Source: Selaginella tamariscina (Eukaryota; Streptophyta; Lycopodiopsida; Selaginellales; Selaginellaceae). From it: DNA of 64,000 nt. This document shows positions 23,642 to 34,797 of the stretch, one piece after another (the stretch's first letter is position 1; each line of letters starts with the position of its first letter). The stretch covers positions 62,001 to 126,000 of the forward strand of contig PUQB01000583.1 in assembly GCA_003024785.1 (NCBI GenBank). Direction: 5' to 3'. Both the position numbers and the translations under genes were made by a program. A model generated the notes under the pieces. It saw nothing but the letters and a program-made list of their open reading frames with translations, was not told where the DNA came from and did not search any database.

Positions 23642-23870
23642 TAGATCACCATAAACTAGTTCAAGAAGTTTTGGAACACGGCTGGGGCATAAAAGGCATC
23701 ACCGTGTACTTGAAATGTCCATACCTTGTATGAAAGGTAGTCTTCCACTCATTACTTGAATAAATCCATACAAGATTTAGGTCCCTCATAAGTCGATCTT
23801 TGTGAACACTTTTGCTCCTCGTAGCCAATCGAAAAGTTCCAGGATCAATGGCAATGGGTACTATCACAAC
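23642..23870 (-). pseudogene. Ty3/gypsy reverse transcriptase fragment, 5' piece
   Basis: Minus-strand translation gives DLNLVWIYSSNEWKTTF, HTRYGHFKYTVMPF and then text resembling the PAxFQNF motif. This matches the conserved RT core around 'EWKTAF..RYG.FEY.VMPFGL'. The YLDD-like region is where the LTR element inserted: the last codons before the break and 'CTCTACCTCAATGAC' across the element join up. Decayed. Confidence 0.8.
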
Positions 23871-23998
23871 CCGATACAGGATGCAGGATTCCGGATACAA
23901 GATATAAGATGTAGGATACGGGTTACAGGATATGCCTATAGGATATACCTACAGGATATTTCTATAGGATATGCTACAGGATATGCCTAGAGGATAAG
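23868..23998. repeat. Short-unit minisatellite (GGATAT-rich)
   Basis: Degenerate repeats of roughly 9-18 bp built on 'caggatatgcctataggata', reading 'ggatacaagatataagatg', 'ggatatacctacaggatatt' and so on. It sits just 5' of the RT fragment on the minus strand and makes the open frames there unreliable. Confidence 0.8.
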
Positions 23999-24363
23999 GG
24001 TCACTATTTTTTAGCTCATGACTAAATTGGACTCATGACCAGATTAGCTTGGAGTTGTGAGCATAAAAGTAACTAATTGTTGTACAATTAGTTACTATTA
24101 ACACCAGTTTTTCTACGATTAATCTTGTCTTGTCTTGCTCCTTGCCTCCTACTTGTCTTGTTCTTGGTTTCTAGTTCTTGTCCTGCTCCTTGTCCTGTTT
24201 TTGAGTCAAGCTTTTTTGTTCTCGGAATCCTGCTCACTTCCTATTCTTGGATCATGGCTTGACAGTTTGATAGTAACTGCTTTTATAACTTTCCGATTTC
24301 CAACTACTTTTTTTTTTTTTTTTAATTCTTTTCCTTCGTTTTCTCTATTTTCTTTCATAGATC

Positions 24364-26925
24364 ATGGTTGATTTTGAACACTTTCAATGCGAGCACCAAA
24401 TGTTGCTTCATGAACTGGCCACTTTGCGCCAAGTGTCACCGATCTGCAAGGTTCCACCAATGGGCACATGCAGCTGCCGATGCATTCTCCAAGGCTGTGC
24501 GCATGCTCTCTCTTAAGCATCGGTGGTTCCCTCTTCATCGAACTTTCTTCGGAGCCAAAGATCAGCATGCCAGAAAAGTTCATGACAATCGTGCTGATTT
24601 CAAGGTTTTCTGAATCAGATCCGGCTCTTGATCTGCATGCAACCACGCCTACTCGACTGATGCATAAAAGGTTGGCCTTTTGGCATCCTTATTAATTAGA
24701 TCTCCACGGGCTTGGGTTGCCCCTGGAGCGTGATGACCCATTAATGAAAGACTTTGAAGGTTTTGTGGTTGCCTTTGAAGCCTGTTTTGAAGATCCTGAT
24801 AAGTACCATTCATCATGCACGAAGTTACAAAAGCTCACCCAAGGATCCCAATCAGCTTCCGGTCTATGCATTCTGAATTTCAGCAACTTTGCACGAACAT
24901 TCTGTCATAGTTTTTATTATGACTCCTCTTTACTTTGGACGTTGACAGTTGTTACCTACTGTACTATGTTGATAAGCCCTAGGTGTAGAAGAAACAGGCC
25001 CACTTAGTGCACTTGGATATCTATGATGGTCCGCGGGTGTCATTAGGTATTTGCAAAAAATCTGGCGAAGCTAGCACTTCCATCTAAAAAACTCTTACCT
25101 TAGTTTTTCGTGTCCCAGTTGGATTAATGGCTAGTTCCAGTGAGTTCAGCATGTTGATATGCTTAGAAATACCCCCATGGTTTGACAAGTTAGGGTTTAG
25201 GGGTCGATGGATAACTCACCAAGTATGTTCCTCTGGGAATGAGATTTCATTGCTAGCCACTTATGTAAACAGGAAAACAGGGGGGGGCCTCTGTCACATA
25301 AATAAGGTAGTATATAGGAGTGAGGTTTCTGGGTTCATGACTGAGCTCGTTACTCTTCTCCCGGTGCAAGCTCTAGCTTGTGTCGTCAAGGCACAACCCT
25401 CTGTTGTGCCGCCCTAACTCCAGTTGCTAGGGTATCCCACCTTTGGGTAACTTACCTTAACGTTGGCGAATCCATGCTGGGTCTTGTGAGAATGCACGTT
25501 CCAAGAGGCAGAGGTAGAGGCTGTCTGCAGCCTCCTCCGGCCAAGCAAGGCACATTCGTGTCCTTGTCCAAATGTGGGCGTGGGATCTTATTGACAGGTT
25601 CACATTACCAGTTCCTGAGGGTTCTAGAGTTGGCATTTAGGAGCCACGTTTGTGGCACTTGGTGCAACTCTTGAATCTAAGGCTATGGCATGATAGCCCA
25701 CATCGGGAAGGCAATGTCATATGGAGATGTGACACTGGGCTAAACGTCACGTGGTACAAACCCGAGGCACGCCCTTTAGGGTTATGTCATAGGCTTGTCG
25801 CCAAGGGTTGGATACTTTGCAAATAGACATGCTTGTCTTGCACTGGGTGCCTAAGCCTTGGGCACCGCTCAGGGAAAGTTGTCTCATAACTAGGTGTGCT
25901 TTGCACACTTGGCTAGGGTGTTCTCCTTAGAATCAAGGTTGAACAACCTAAGCGTGTTAGCAGGAGCCCTTTCGTGAGGCACTCGTTAAGGTCATGTGCT
26001 TAGGGTTATCCCAAATCTAGCCTTAGGGAGTTTTGCTTAGCAGAATACTCGTGTCCGCCTTGGCGCACACTCGTGTCCTCACTAAGTACTAGCCCTAGGT
26101 CTAGGGTATGACTTGGTCACTCAAACCCTTAGGGGCTAGTCGTGGTTCAAGATCCTTGTCGCCCTAAAGGGGTTGTACTCCCGGATGAGGTGATTCCTCA
26201 AGGGGTAAGTGAACAATGCCTTAGCTCTGTCATGGGGGTATGTGTGGAACATGCGTCTCCTTGATGAGGGTTGGGGCATGAGCCTGTCTAGGTCTTCTAG
26301 GGCAAGACTCTAAGTCAACTAGGTTACCCTCAAGGGTTTTGGGGCAGACACTCTAGGAGACTTAGGCTAAACCCTAAGTCAACTAGGTTATCCCTCAAGG
26401 GTTTTGGGGTAACACTCTAGGGGAGACTTAGGCTAAACCCTAAGTCAACTAGGTTATCCCTCAAGGTTCTGAGGGCAGACATTCTAGGGAGACTTAGGCT
26501 AAACCCTAAGTCTCCTGTCCACTTGGGCATTAGAGTCTAACCCTAGGGGTCGTTGGGTTATTTTGGGAAACTTAACGTTGCTCACACAGGGTGATGACGC
26601 TGAATGGCCACCTGGCAGCCACGTGTTGCCATGTGTTGGTCCTTTGGGTTAAAACCCTGACACATTTCATGAGACGAGACTGCATTGATCGAACACTTCC
26701 GTTTGGGTTGAGAAATGACGTGAAGGACCTTCTTCTTACGTTATAGAATGCCCAAATTAACGGAGATCATGCAACAGCCGTTCGCTGCAACAATTGTTTG
26801 TTCGAGCGTCGTCAGGAAACCCGTCAACAGTTCTTGCAAACCAATCCTACAGTTGTGGTACATGTTCCTGCAACACCTTCTGGAGGGCACAACAAAGATT
26901 CTAGCTCTTGAGCAATAGTGATTGT
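24364..26925 (+). pseudogene. Ty3/gypsy gag pseudogene split by a solo LTR
   Basis: Before the break (to 24902), shifting frames give EPKISMPEKF, RADFKVF and then LPLERDDPLMKDFEGFVVAF followed by EDPDKYHSSCTKL. After the LTR (from 26663) the gag text resumes: RRDCIDRTLPFGLRNDVKDLLLTL, shown here as RRDCIDRTLPFG and LRNDVKDLLLTL, then AVRCNNCLFERRQETRQQF. This is the capsid region of a chromovirus-like Ty3/gypsy element of the kind found in early land plants and fungi. A stop and several frameshifts make it non-functional. Confidence 0.8.
24903..26662 (+). mobile_element. Solo LTR, opposite orientation to the 16-23 kb element
   Basis: 1760 bp reverse-complement homologue of the LTRs at 16332-18166 and 21872-23641, beginning TGTCATAG and ending CCCTGACA. 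Flanking 5-mers CATTC and CATTT form a 4/5 target duplication. The host gag reading resumes directly after it. No internal region remains, as expected after LTR-LTR recombination. It is visibly more diverged than the paired LTRs are from each other. Confidence 0.9.
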
Positions 26926-27238
26926 AAAAATATCTAAAATGGAAGGAAAGTGCAGTAAGAAAAGATTTACCAAATTTGATTTTGCAAAGATAATGTTCAA
27001 GGTACACATTGATTACTTTCTTCTTCCTTTGTTAACCCTTGTTCTTTTAAGAATGAGACAGAGGACTTAGAGAATGTTGTCAAACAAGCCAAGGAAACGT
27101 TGAGAGAGCAAATTTGACACAAACAAATATATAAAAAGCACAACCTACATATGATGAAAAGTTCACGTCTATTATTGGCCCAACCTTGGGCAAGGACTAG
27201 TTTCAAAGGGTCACCAACATCCCTCTTAGGCAATGCTA
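26926..27238. other. Spacer between gag remnant and methyltransferase pseudogene
   Basis: About 310 bp in which I see no supported feature. The gag similarity fades after the 'ggagggcacaacaaag' text near 26883. Confidence 0.4.
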
Positions 27239-28889
27239 GTGGATGAGGCTAGAGAAGCTGTATACACTTTCAAAGGCAAACGAATTGAGGATCTGGTACT
27301 TAAATAAGCTTGGCTGCCTGAACAAGAAGGATGGGCAATAGACCCTGGCAAGGCTTTAAAGATCTTGGAGAATGATTCATGATGAGGCTTTAAAGATCTT
27401 GAAGAACATGTGTGAGGACGGCGACAACTTAGGAACAAACAAGGACTTCTCCTATTGGTTTGACAAGATGAGAGCCAGGTGTAAGACTTTTATGTTTCAA
27501 CCTTTTCTTGAGTGTATATGATTCATGTTCTCTATTGAGCCAAAGGATTTCCTCGACCAAGAGGAGAGGATGATTTGGAGGTATGTAATAGTTTTCAATA
27601 TTACTTTCAACTGATACATTGTTCAAATTTGTAGTGGCAAAGAAAGTCATTCTATCACCACAATAAAGCTTTGGATGGACTACATGGGCTCTTCTCATAT
27701 GTTGAGCAAAAGGACATCTTTACTAACCCCATTTGAGTGTCACCAAGTGCTCTTTTGGTTGGACTTTCTAGAGGGAGAACCACTAGCTTGAGAAGTAGAC
27801 ATGCATAAGCTACACATTGATAACTTGTTGTCACTCTCATGGCAACCCAAGGAAGTGGAGGTAGTTTTGAAGACAAGGACCAAGAAATGGATTACACCTC
27901 TAGCAAATGCAACCTCAATAAGGTACTTTAGATATTAAGGACAACTTATTGTTATTCATCTCGACTTTGGTTATTGCTCAAGGTAGGTATGACTTAGTTG
28001 TGTGTGACATAAAGGATATGAATAGGTCTTTCTTTGATGAGGGTGTTGAGTAGTAGGAAACTTACAACATGTTGCATGATCTTTTTGATGAACAACACAC
28101 CTCAAACTCTCAGACAAGGTTTCTAGAGGGGGTGTGTGAGTACAATTTCAATCTTGTCATATTAGATCTCCTCAAGCCTCTGCCGTCATCCTTGGACAAC
28201 AACTTACTGCATCTTAATGCAGTAAGATTTGATGAAGCTCTTTAATTCACAAGGATGCACTTGTCCACAAATGGTTATAAGATGGTCTTTGCAACGGTCT
28301 CCATGATCTGTAGAGTTGTACATGTGACTAATGTCATCAAGCTTGAGCATTCAACAATATATTTCGTCCACCACGAACAAGGATGGGAATATCATCACGG
28401 GATGAAGGTATTACTCATAATTGTTCTTTAGATCTTATTTCATTTTCTATGAAACATTGATTGTGATGTTGCCTTTTCAAGTATTTAGAATTGTTACAGT
28501 GACCAATCAATTGTGGCTAGGAAGTACAATCCTCATGGAATACAAGATCGCTACTAGTCCGCATGGTAAGATTTCTTGTTGTAGTTCTCCTCTAATTGTG
28601 TACTTGTAAACTTCATCTATAACCTAAGAGTGTGCAACTTATGCAGCTCATAATCAGCAAGCTTACAAAGGAAAGCAATCTTGTTTGGGATATAGGGTCA
28701 AGTACAAGATCACTTATGGTTGCAACGATCGATTTGGAAAGAAATGTTTTGGGAACAAAGAGGTTGTTCAAGCTTGCAAGGATTGCCAATGCAAGGATCG
28801 CAAGTGAATTGACTCAACCACCTTCTAATGCAACTCAGGCCAACAGTTTTAGGATCATAGCAATGCTAAAGAAAAAGAGAAACATGTAG
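27239..28889 (+). pseudogene. Decayed multi-exon DNA amino-methyltransferase
   Basis: Fragments of a permuted beta-class amino-DNA-methyltransferase, motif IV before motif I. Early pieces read TFKGKRIEDLVLK and PEQEGWAIDPGKALKILEN. Near 27960-28020 LVIAQGRYDLVVCD appears, followed by IKDM where the DPP(Y/T) catalytic motif should be. A short exon near 28482-28565 ends SAW at a GTAAGA donor inside the Trp codon. The next piece (about 28645-28810) reads SKLTKESNLVWDIGSST and SLMVATIDLERNVLG, the SAM-binding motif I with its second and third glycines changed to S and R. Several stops. The SAW intron matches one in the intact-looking gene at 30493-34797, supporting homology. Confidence 0.72.
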
Positions 28890-29640
28890 TCAAGTGTAGG
28901 ATAGGATATAAGTTCGATTTATACAGTTTGTTTAACTATATATTTTATTTAATATGATAGTGTACATTATTTATGCAAGATGATTTCAATTATAAAAACA
29001 ATAATGTTTTTATGGTATACTTTATATGCAAGTTCAAATAAACATAAGTTTGTTGTGCAAAATAAGAAGTAGCAAAATTAAACTTCACATTCATAATACA
29101 CTAAAGAAATGTTTAGAATACACTAAAGGAATATTCCTTTAAAGTCTTGCAATTTGATGACCATAGTATATTCCATCAACATTCTACAATATTCTTAGTT
29201 TAGGTGTATATGTTTATTCTTTTAATATGAATTAATTTAATTTAACCATTAAGTTTTAAATTGTTTCAAATGGATATAAATTAATATTTTCATAGGTTTT
29301 AAAAATAAATATTTGGATATTTTTAGAAAAATTATATATTCTACAATTTGCACCAATTTAAAATATCATATATAAGATTTCACTTATTATATATATATAT
29401 AAACTAAATAAACAAATTTTTTTTTTAATAAAAGTAACATGTTATTAATTACATTAAATGACCATTTATAGTTTGTTGTAACATGGTGGTCCAAACTAAA
29501 ATGAGTTTTTTATTTTAAATAGTAATCCCTCTAATGATAGGATTGTTCGATGCTGGTGCAAAGTAAGAGCGCCTAGACAATGCATCCGCTTTGCCATTCT
29601 GAAAACTAAATTCCATAAAGGTGTTAAACAAAATAACAAA
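28890..29640. other. AT-rich spacer left of copy 2
   Basis: No gene, RNA or clear repeat seen. A short TA run lies at about 29390-29401. Copy 2 homology begins at about 29641, though the point cannot be fixed because copy 1 starts at the window edge. Confidence 0.5.
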
Positions 29641-30196
29641 AGAGTTGTTTAAATAGCATGAAGCTTTCCTATTAAAAAATGAAATTTATTACAAATTTAT
29701 CATTATAAAAATCAAGCTTATTTAGCATTATTGATTTTTTTTTATTTAATTAACTTAGTTTAAAATCTTTAAAACTTTAATTCTCTTTTTACAATATCAC
29801 CACTTTTTAACTCATATCTTCATTTGTTATTTAGGTCCTCTTGGAAAGAAAATAAAGTAAAAGGAAAAAAAAATTAATTTTTTCTTAAATTGAACTTGTA
29901 AAATTCCCTTATTAAGGTTCAATCACGAGTTAAGTATTTGTCCTTTTTATAAGTTCAATATATTAATAATTTTGATGTTCATTTCATAATTAAGGATGGC
30001 CTTTTACTTAGGAATATTTTAAATAAATTGCTTCATTATAATTTTATTTTTTTAATTAAGTTTATTTTTTCAAAAACTTTCCATACTCATCCAGTAGACC
30101 GCTCTTCTTAAGCAGATTTTTTTTTTTTTTTTATTTTATAATCTTGGAGTTCACTCCTGAATGAGAAGAACGATGCATCTTTAGACTTCCAGAGTT

Positions 30197-30246
30197 TCTG
30201 TAGCACTTTCCTCCCTAAAATTACACTGATTTTGACAGGTAAACCT
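30197..30246 (+). repeat. 50-bp direct repeat, left
   Basis: Starts 'tctgtagcactttcctccct' and ends 'gacaggtaaacct'. Differs from 39036-39085 at one base (T against A after 'ctaaaa'). The preceding 'ccagagtt' also precedes the right copy, with 8 extra bases there. Confidence 0.93.
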
Positions 30247-30255
30247 GTCATACCG

Positions 30256-30313
30256 GAATATTCCATTCCGTATAGAATATTCGTTTTCGTATAAAGAATA
30301 TTCTGGTGCGGCG
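30256..30313 (+). repeat. Left subterminal GAATATTC cluster and terminal inverted repeat
   Basis: GAATATTC occurs at 30256, 30275 and 30296. CCGTATAGAATATTCG (30268-30283) recurs on the same strand as CCGTACAGAATATTCG at 38907-38922. AGAATATTCTGGTGCGGCG (30295-30313) is inverted at 38826-38844. Such subterminal arrays often bind the transposase; that role is inferred. Confidence 0.8.
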
Positions 30314-30492
30314 AGCGAGCAATCATGGCGGCACGGTAATGTGTCAAAGTTTCACAAATTTGGGGGTTAATCTGACATATATATTTATATTTATGTTTTT
30401 ATTTTTTAATATTTATATTTATAACTATAATTATATTTTTATATAAATACCGCATCAAACTAAATAAAAATTACAATAAAAACATAACTCAA
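30314..30492. other. AT-rich 3' region of the methyltransferase gene
   Basis: Short AT-rich stretch between the left end of the element and the stop codon of the minus-strand gene. Reading the minus strand, TTTATTTAG and similar poly(A)-signal-like words lie just downstream of the stop (near 30460), so transcription probably ends inside the element. Confidence 0.4.
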
Positions 30493-33400
30493 TCATGAAG
30501 ACTCGTTTCCACCAGCCAGTGCCTCGTCGTTAATGAATGCATTGTTACGGTGTCGTGAACGTTTCTCCAAAATCTGTCTGTCGTAAACTTCGAACTCTTC
30601 AACCATTTTCTTTGCCATCTGATTAGCGTAGTCTGGTAGAACAATACTGAAAACATATTAAAGTTTAAAACCAAAGAAATGATAAAACAAATCTCACTCA
30701 TCATCTGATGACTCGTATGATCTCTCTTCTGCTGACTCATCTGATGACTCGTCGTTGTGCTCCACGGACTTCTCCGTAACAACATCCTTGTCGTTTCGAG
30801 AAGGCGGATCCTGGTCTCCATCGTTGTCGCTAGCCAAAGGCAAATCCTGTGCTTCTGTTTCCATGGCCCTCTTCCACTCATCAAAAGGAGTAATCATGGA
30901 AACAACTTGATCATCCCCACCACCTTCAGCTGCTGTAACACTTGGAATGACCTTCCTGAAGACATCTCTGGCTGCTAAAACCAGATCCTTGTTGATGTCG
31001 ATTCCATAACCATGTCTCCCTGTGTGAAAAGCTGCAAGAATACTAGCACCGGTTCCCACTGTTAGATCCACAACAGTTCCACCAGGCTTTGTGAGCTTCT
31101 CCACTAGCATCGCAAACAACTTGGGAGATTTCGGGCCAATTGAAATCCTGAAAGTTACAATATTAGAACATGAGAAATAACAAACAACATTATACCATGG
31201 GAGCTGGAAATCTTCTGGCTCATCAAAAAGAAGAGTGTAGCGAGTGTCCAAGATCTCCTTGTTCTTGGCAACCTTAGAGTAGGGGGAACCAAAAATACAC
31301 ATGGCAATGATGCTTTCCTGAAAAAAAACATTAAAAAATGACATTCTCAAAAAGAAGAATTACCTTTCTAGAGAAACGGTATCCCCATGACTTTGTCGTG
31401 TGCACATAACTCATCTGCAGAAACTTTAGCTTGCAAGTTTCTGCAGTGTTCTTCAAAGCTAGAACATCATCCGGTAGCACAAACACTACCACATGGCCAG
31501 CTCTGTCTAATATCCCGAAAGCAAGGTTCACCAAGTTCTTCAGCAAAGCATCCGAGAACTTCGTGTATTGATCCACCATCCCGCCTGCCTCAGCAACGCA
31601 TCCGGTAGGCGGGTCGATGACAACGAGATCAACAGCTCCCTGGATGCATTTTGGTGGAGGCTTCGCACCAAACACATGAATAGTCCAACTTGACTTGTGA
31701 CTCACGATCCAATCCTCAAGCTCCTTCAATCCTGACGGAAAAGGCCTTCCGGCTTTGAAGTACTGGACTGCAAGGTTCTCTGAATCTGCATGAATGATTT
31801 CCCAGCTTCCATTTCCCTTCTCAGGCATCACCATCCTCAACATATCATCTTCTTCCAATCCAGCCGAGATGAAGGATGGGGCTGAAGAAGAAGCTTGTCC
31901 CTTGCTGACCTTGCTCGCCGATCTAGCATACCTGATATCCATCTTCACATGGAGCTTCCTTGCAGCATTGTCGTTCTTCCATAATAGCTCTCGCCGATCA
32001 TCCTTGTGTATCTTATAGCTGGCCATCTCCCATTCGGGACAGTCACCAGGAAGGAAATCCAGCCAGAAAGGACAGTGTTCCACTTCGTAATCACTGATAT
32101 CACGTAACAACCGGCTCCACATGCTAGAATCCTTGGTAACATCCATCCACTCTTTGAAATCTTCAGGGAGTGCATCGTTTTCCATTTTAAAAACCTGTAA
32201 AAATAGATAAAAATCTGTAAAGAAACAAAAAAAAAACTTGCCTGAATGCCATTCTTTTTGCAGATTTTTCCAGCTCAAATAGTCGAAGGTGGAATTGTCG
32301 CACCGAACTCCTTGTTCTCGAGCATGTTCTGGTACATATCCAACTTAATTTCATTGTGCATCTTCATATACCATGTCATGAACTCCTCTACATGCTCGAC
32401 CAAAAGCTCTTTAGCTGCCTCCTCCTCTATAATAAAATATAAATATTAAATTACACTGGAACCAGTAAGTAAAGATGTGCAAAAACTTGATGAAGTCCTT
32501 GTCAGGCCAGCCGGTGACACCTTCCTTCTTGTCTTTCTCCGTCATGTTCACCAGCTTCTCAAGAACGCCACGTTCTTGAATGTGCACAAGCTTTCCAAGG
32601 ATATCAACCTTGACGTTGGAAGGAAGCTGGGACTTCGCGAGCATTTGAAGCTTCTCCAGAGTTATTTGCTTCGTTGATGGTTTGATAGTGATATCTGTGA
32701 TCGCCTTGAACCAATCTTCACCGACCGCCGGATCAGCAATGGTGAGGAATTTGTTCATCCGAACTGTGAATGTCTTGTAAACGCTGGAGAGGATCTGAGA
32801 TTCTGTCTGGTTTGGTTTTCTGTTCGCAAGTTTTGTAGCGATTTGTCGCTTCAGTTGATTCTGCAAAAGAAACCGAAAATCAAAAAACAGTCAAAAGAAG
32901 AAGAAAAGATTACCTCCCAAAAAATCTTCACCAATGTCGTCTTTGGATACTCGTACCAAACGTCTTCTTTTCTGTTCGATCTCCACACTTCCACAGCTTT
33001 TCTATCTTCCTCCGGCATCCCGCGAAGAACATGATCGGTAGAAAGATCTGCAGACTTCACACAACAATTCCGTAAGAACTGCAAGGTGTGAATGATTGTT
33101 GTAGGAACCACACGAGCAGTTGCTCTGCAAAACAAAACAACATTTATTTAGTATTTAAATAATGAAACAAACAAGTCACTTACTCATTCAACCGATTGCA
33201 AGCAGCGATTAGTCTCTTCTCCTCTTGCACTGTGGATGCTATGAGTGTTGCACGTACACGCAAAGTCCATTTCAAACCTGGCTCTTCAGCAAGCAAAGTG
33301 TTCAAAGCAACCCGACGATGATTCCCATCCCACACCAGAAACTTTGCATCTTTCAGAAATCGATACCATGCAGAAAATGCTGGCTTATGCAAATCCGCTT

Positions 33401-34797
33401 CAAACTCTCTATCGACCTGTGCTTCTGACTCATTCCAACTTCGGCGTTCGTCTGCACTCAGCTGTGGTCCGAAAGATAAGGTGAACACTGACGTCTCCTG
33501 GTAAAATCCTTCAGCTCTAATCCATCCAACAAGGTCTTTCACGCCGTCCTTAGTGACATTCCTCAAACGTTGGTGTGGGAGCAACCTGTGAACCGGGATA
33601 CGCGGAGGCTCACCAAGCTCAACTGGAACGTAGTGGTCTCGTCCTTGTAGCGATGTGTCAATATCTGTGTCATACCGAATAACAAGATCCCGAAGAAGCT
33701 TGGATGGAGCCTCAAGTGTCAGCCGCTCCGGAATTGCATATGATTCGGCAACATCCTCAGGAGCATCCAGTTTCCTCTTCTTATTGAACATTTTACTACC
33801 AAGATCAATATCCGGTACTTCCTCTGCATTACCGTGTTCTGCAGAGCTTCCTGCAATCTCCCTATTTCTAGGCATCCATTCACTCACCACAGTATGTTCA
33901 TCAATGACTTGCGAACTATCCACTTTTGTTCGTCGGCATCATCTCTTTGTGTTGCAGTTGTTGCTTGGCGCCTCGGCCTCCTTTCTTGCCACGAGGTTTT
34001 GGAGCCATATCTGCAAGAGCTTCTTGGACGATATGTTCTTGAAGTGTCAAAGTCTTGTATTTATCTCGTAGTCTCTTACTCTGCCTTTGTCTCATTCTGC
34101 AATTACAACAACTGATAAGTGTGTGTGTGAGTTGTTTTAATTTATGGACACACATTTACTATATATGTATACCTATCAATATATATAGACACACGCACAC
34201 ACACACATATTTATACGTGTAATGTTGTTTGTGTGTGTGCTCACTATATAATGTTCCTTGTGTATGTGTGTAATGTTGATTATGTGTGTGTGTGTGCAAT
34301 GTTGTTTGTGTTTTGTGATGTGTCTGTGTGAGAGAATATGGGTATATTCATATCTCTTCACATGTATATACAGACGAAAAAGCATCATCTCATATATACA
34401 AGTCTTAAATTCATATACTTATACATACATACATACATACATAATAATATATATAATATATATATATAAGTCTTTTTAAGTATGTATTTAAATATATATA
34501 TTTATATATACACACACACATGTATACAAGTCTAATGTTGTATAATCATACGTGTGTAAAATGTTATTTATGTGTGTGCGCAACACACACACACACACAC
34601 ACACACGGATTTCCTGCCCGAATTGGCAGGAAATGGTGTGGTGTGTGTGGTGTGTTTGCCGAAATCGGCAATAACTCATGCGTCGGAGGTGTGTGTGTGT
34701 GCACACGCGCGTGCGTTTGTGAATAAAGAAATCCTACTGAATTTGCACATACATTCACAGAAATTACTATACACATATATAAGATTTTACCTGTAGC
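30493..34797 (-). CDS. ParB/Srx-like domain fused to permuted DNA amino-methyltransferase
   Basis: Predicted DNA modification enzyme (N6-adenine or N4-cytosine) with a ParB-like partner domain. Exons seen: start exon near 34788-34797 (ATGGCTACAG then GTAAAA); about 33184-34012 (basic MAPKPRGKKGG, then the ParB-like region with IPVHRLLPHQRL and LVWDGNHRRVAL); 32914-33124; about 32458-32860; 32242-32426; 31364-32194 (AVDLVVIDPPTG, catalytic motif IV); 31196-31317; 30698-31147 (VVDLTVGTGASILAAF, SAM motif I, then an acidic ESSDESAEE tail); 30493-30646 (DIVLPDYANQMAKKM to stop). Motif IV before I means a beta-class permutation. Oddities: in-frame TGA at 32274-32276, a likely extra A near 33925, a GC-AG intron at 32195-32241, and an unresolved join near 32458. 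It is probably a recently inactivated gene or one with sequence errors. Confidence 0.8.
34165..34725. repeat. TG/CA- and TA-rich simple repeats in intron 1
   Basis: The long first intron of the minus-strand gene (about 34013-34787) is filled with CA/TG runs (near 34190, 34215, 34285, 34585, 34690), 'catacatacatacatacata' near 34423 and TA runs. Between two TG runs are 'ctgcccgaattggcag' and 'tgccgaaatcggca', two small hairpin-forming palindromes. Confidence 0.8.

Noticed and set aside
24069-24095. Perfect 11-bp hairpin 'gtaactaattg...caattagttac' as a terminator or regulatory site
   Set aside because: AT-rich, in eukaryotic repeat DNA, no T-run or gene context; chance is plausible.
29520-29640. 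Short GC-richer stretch before copy 2 read as part of a retrotransposon polyprotein
   Set aside because: No motif beyond a short open stretch; too weak to call.
30108-30347. Similar peptides LPVKISVILGRKVLQ on the minus strand at both ends of the insertion
   Set aside because: They come from the 50-bp direct repeat; frames on either side are unrelated, so this is not a shared protein.
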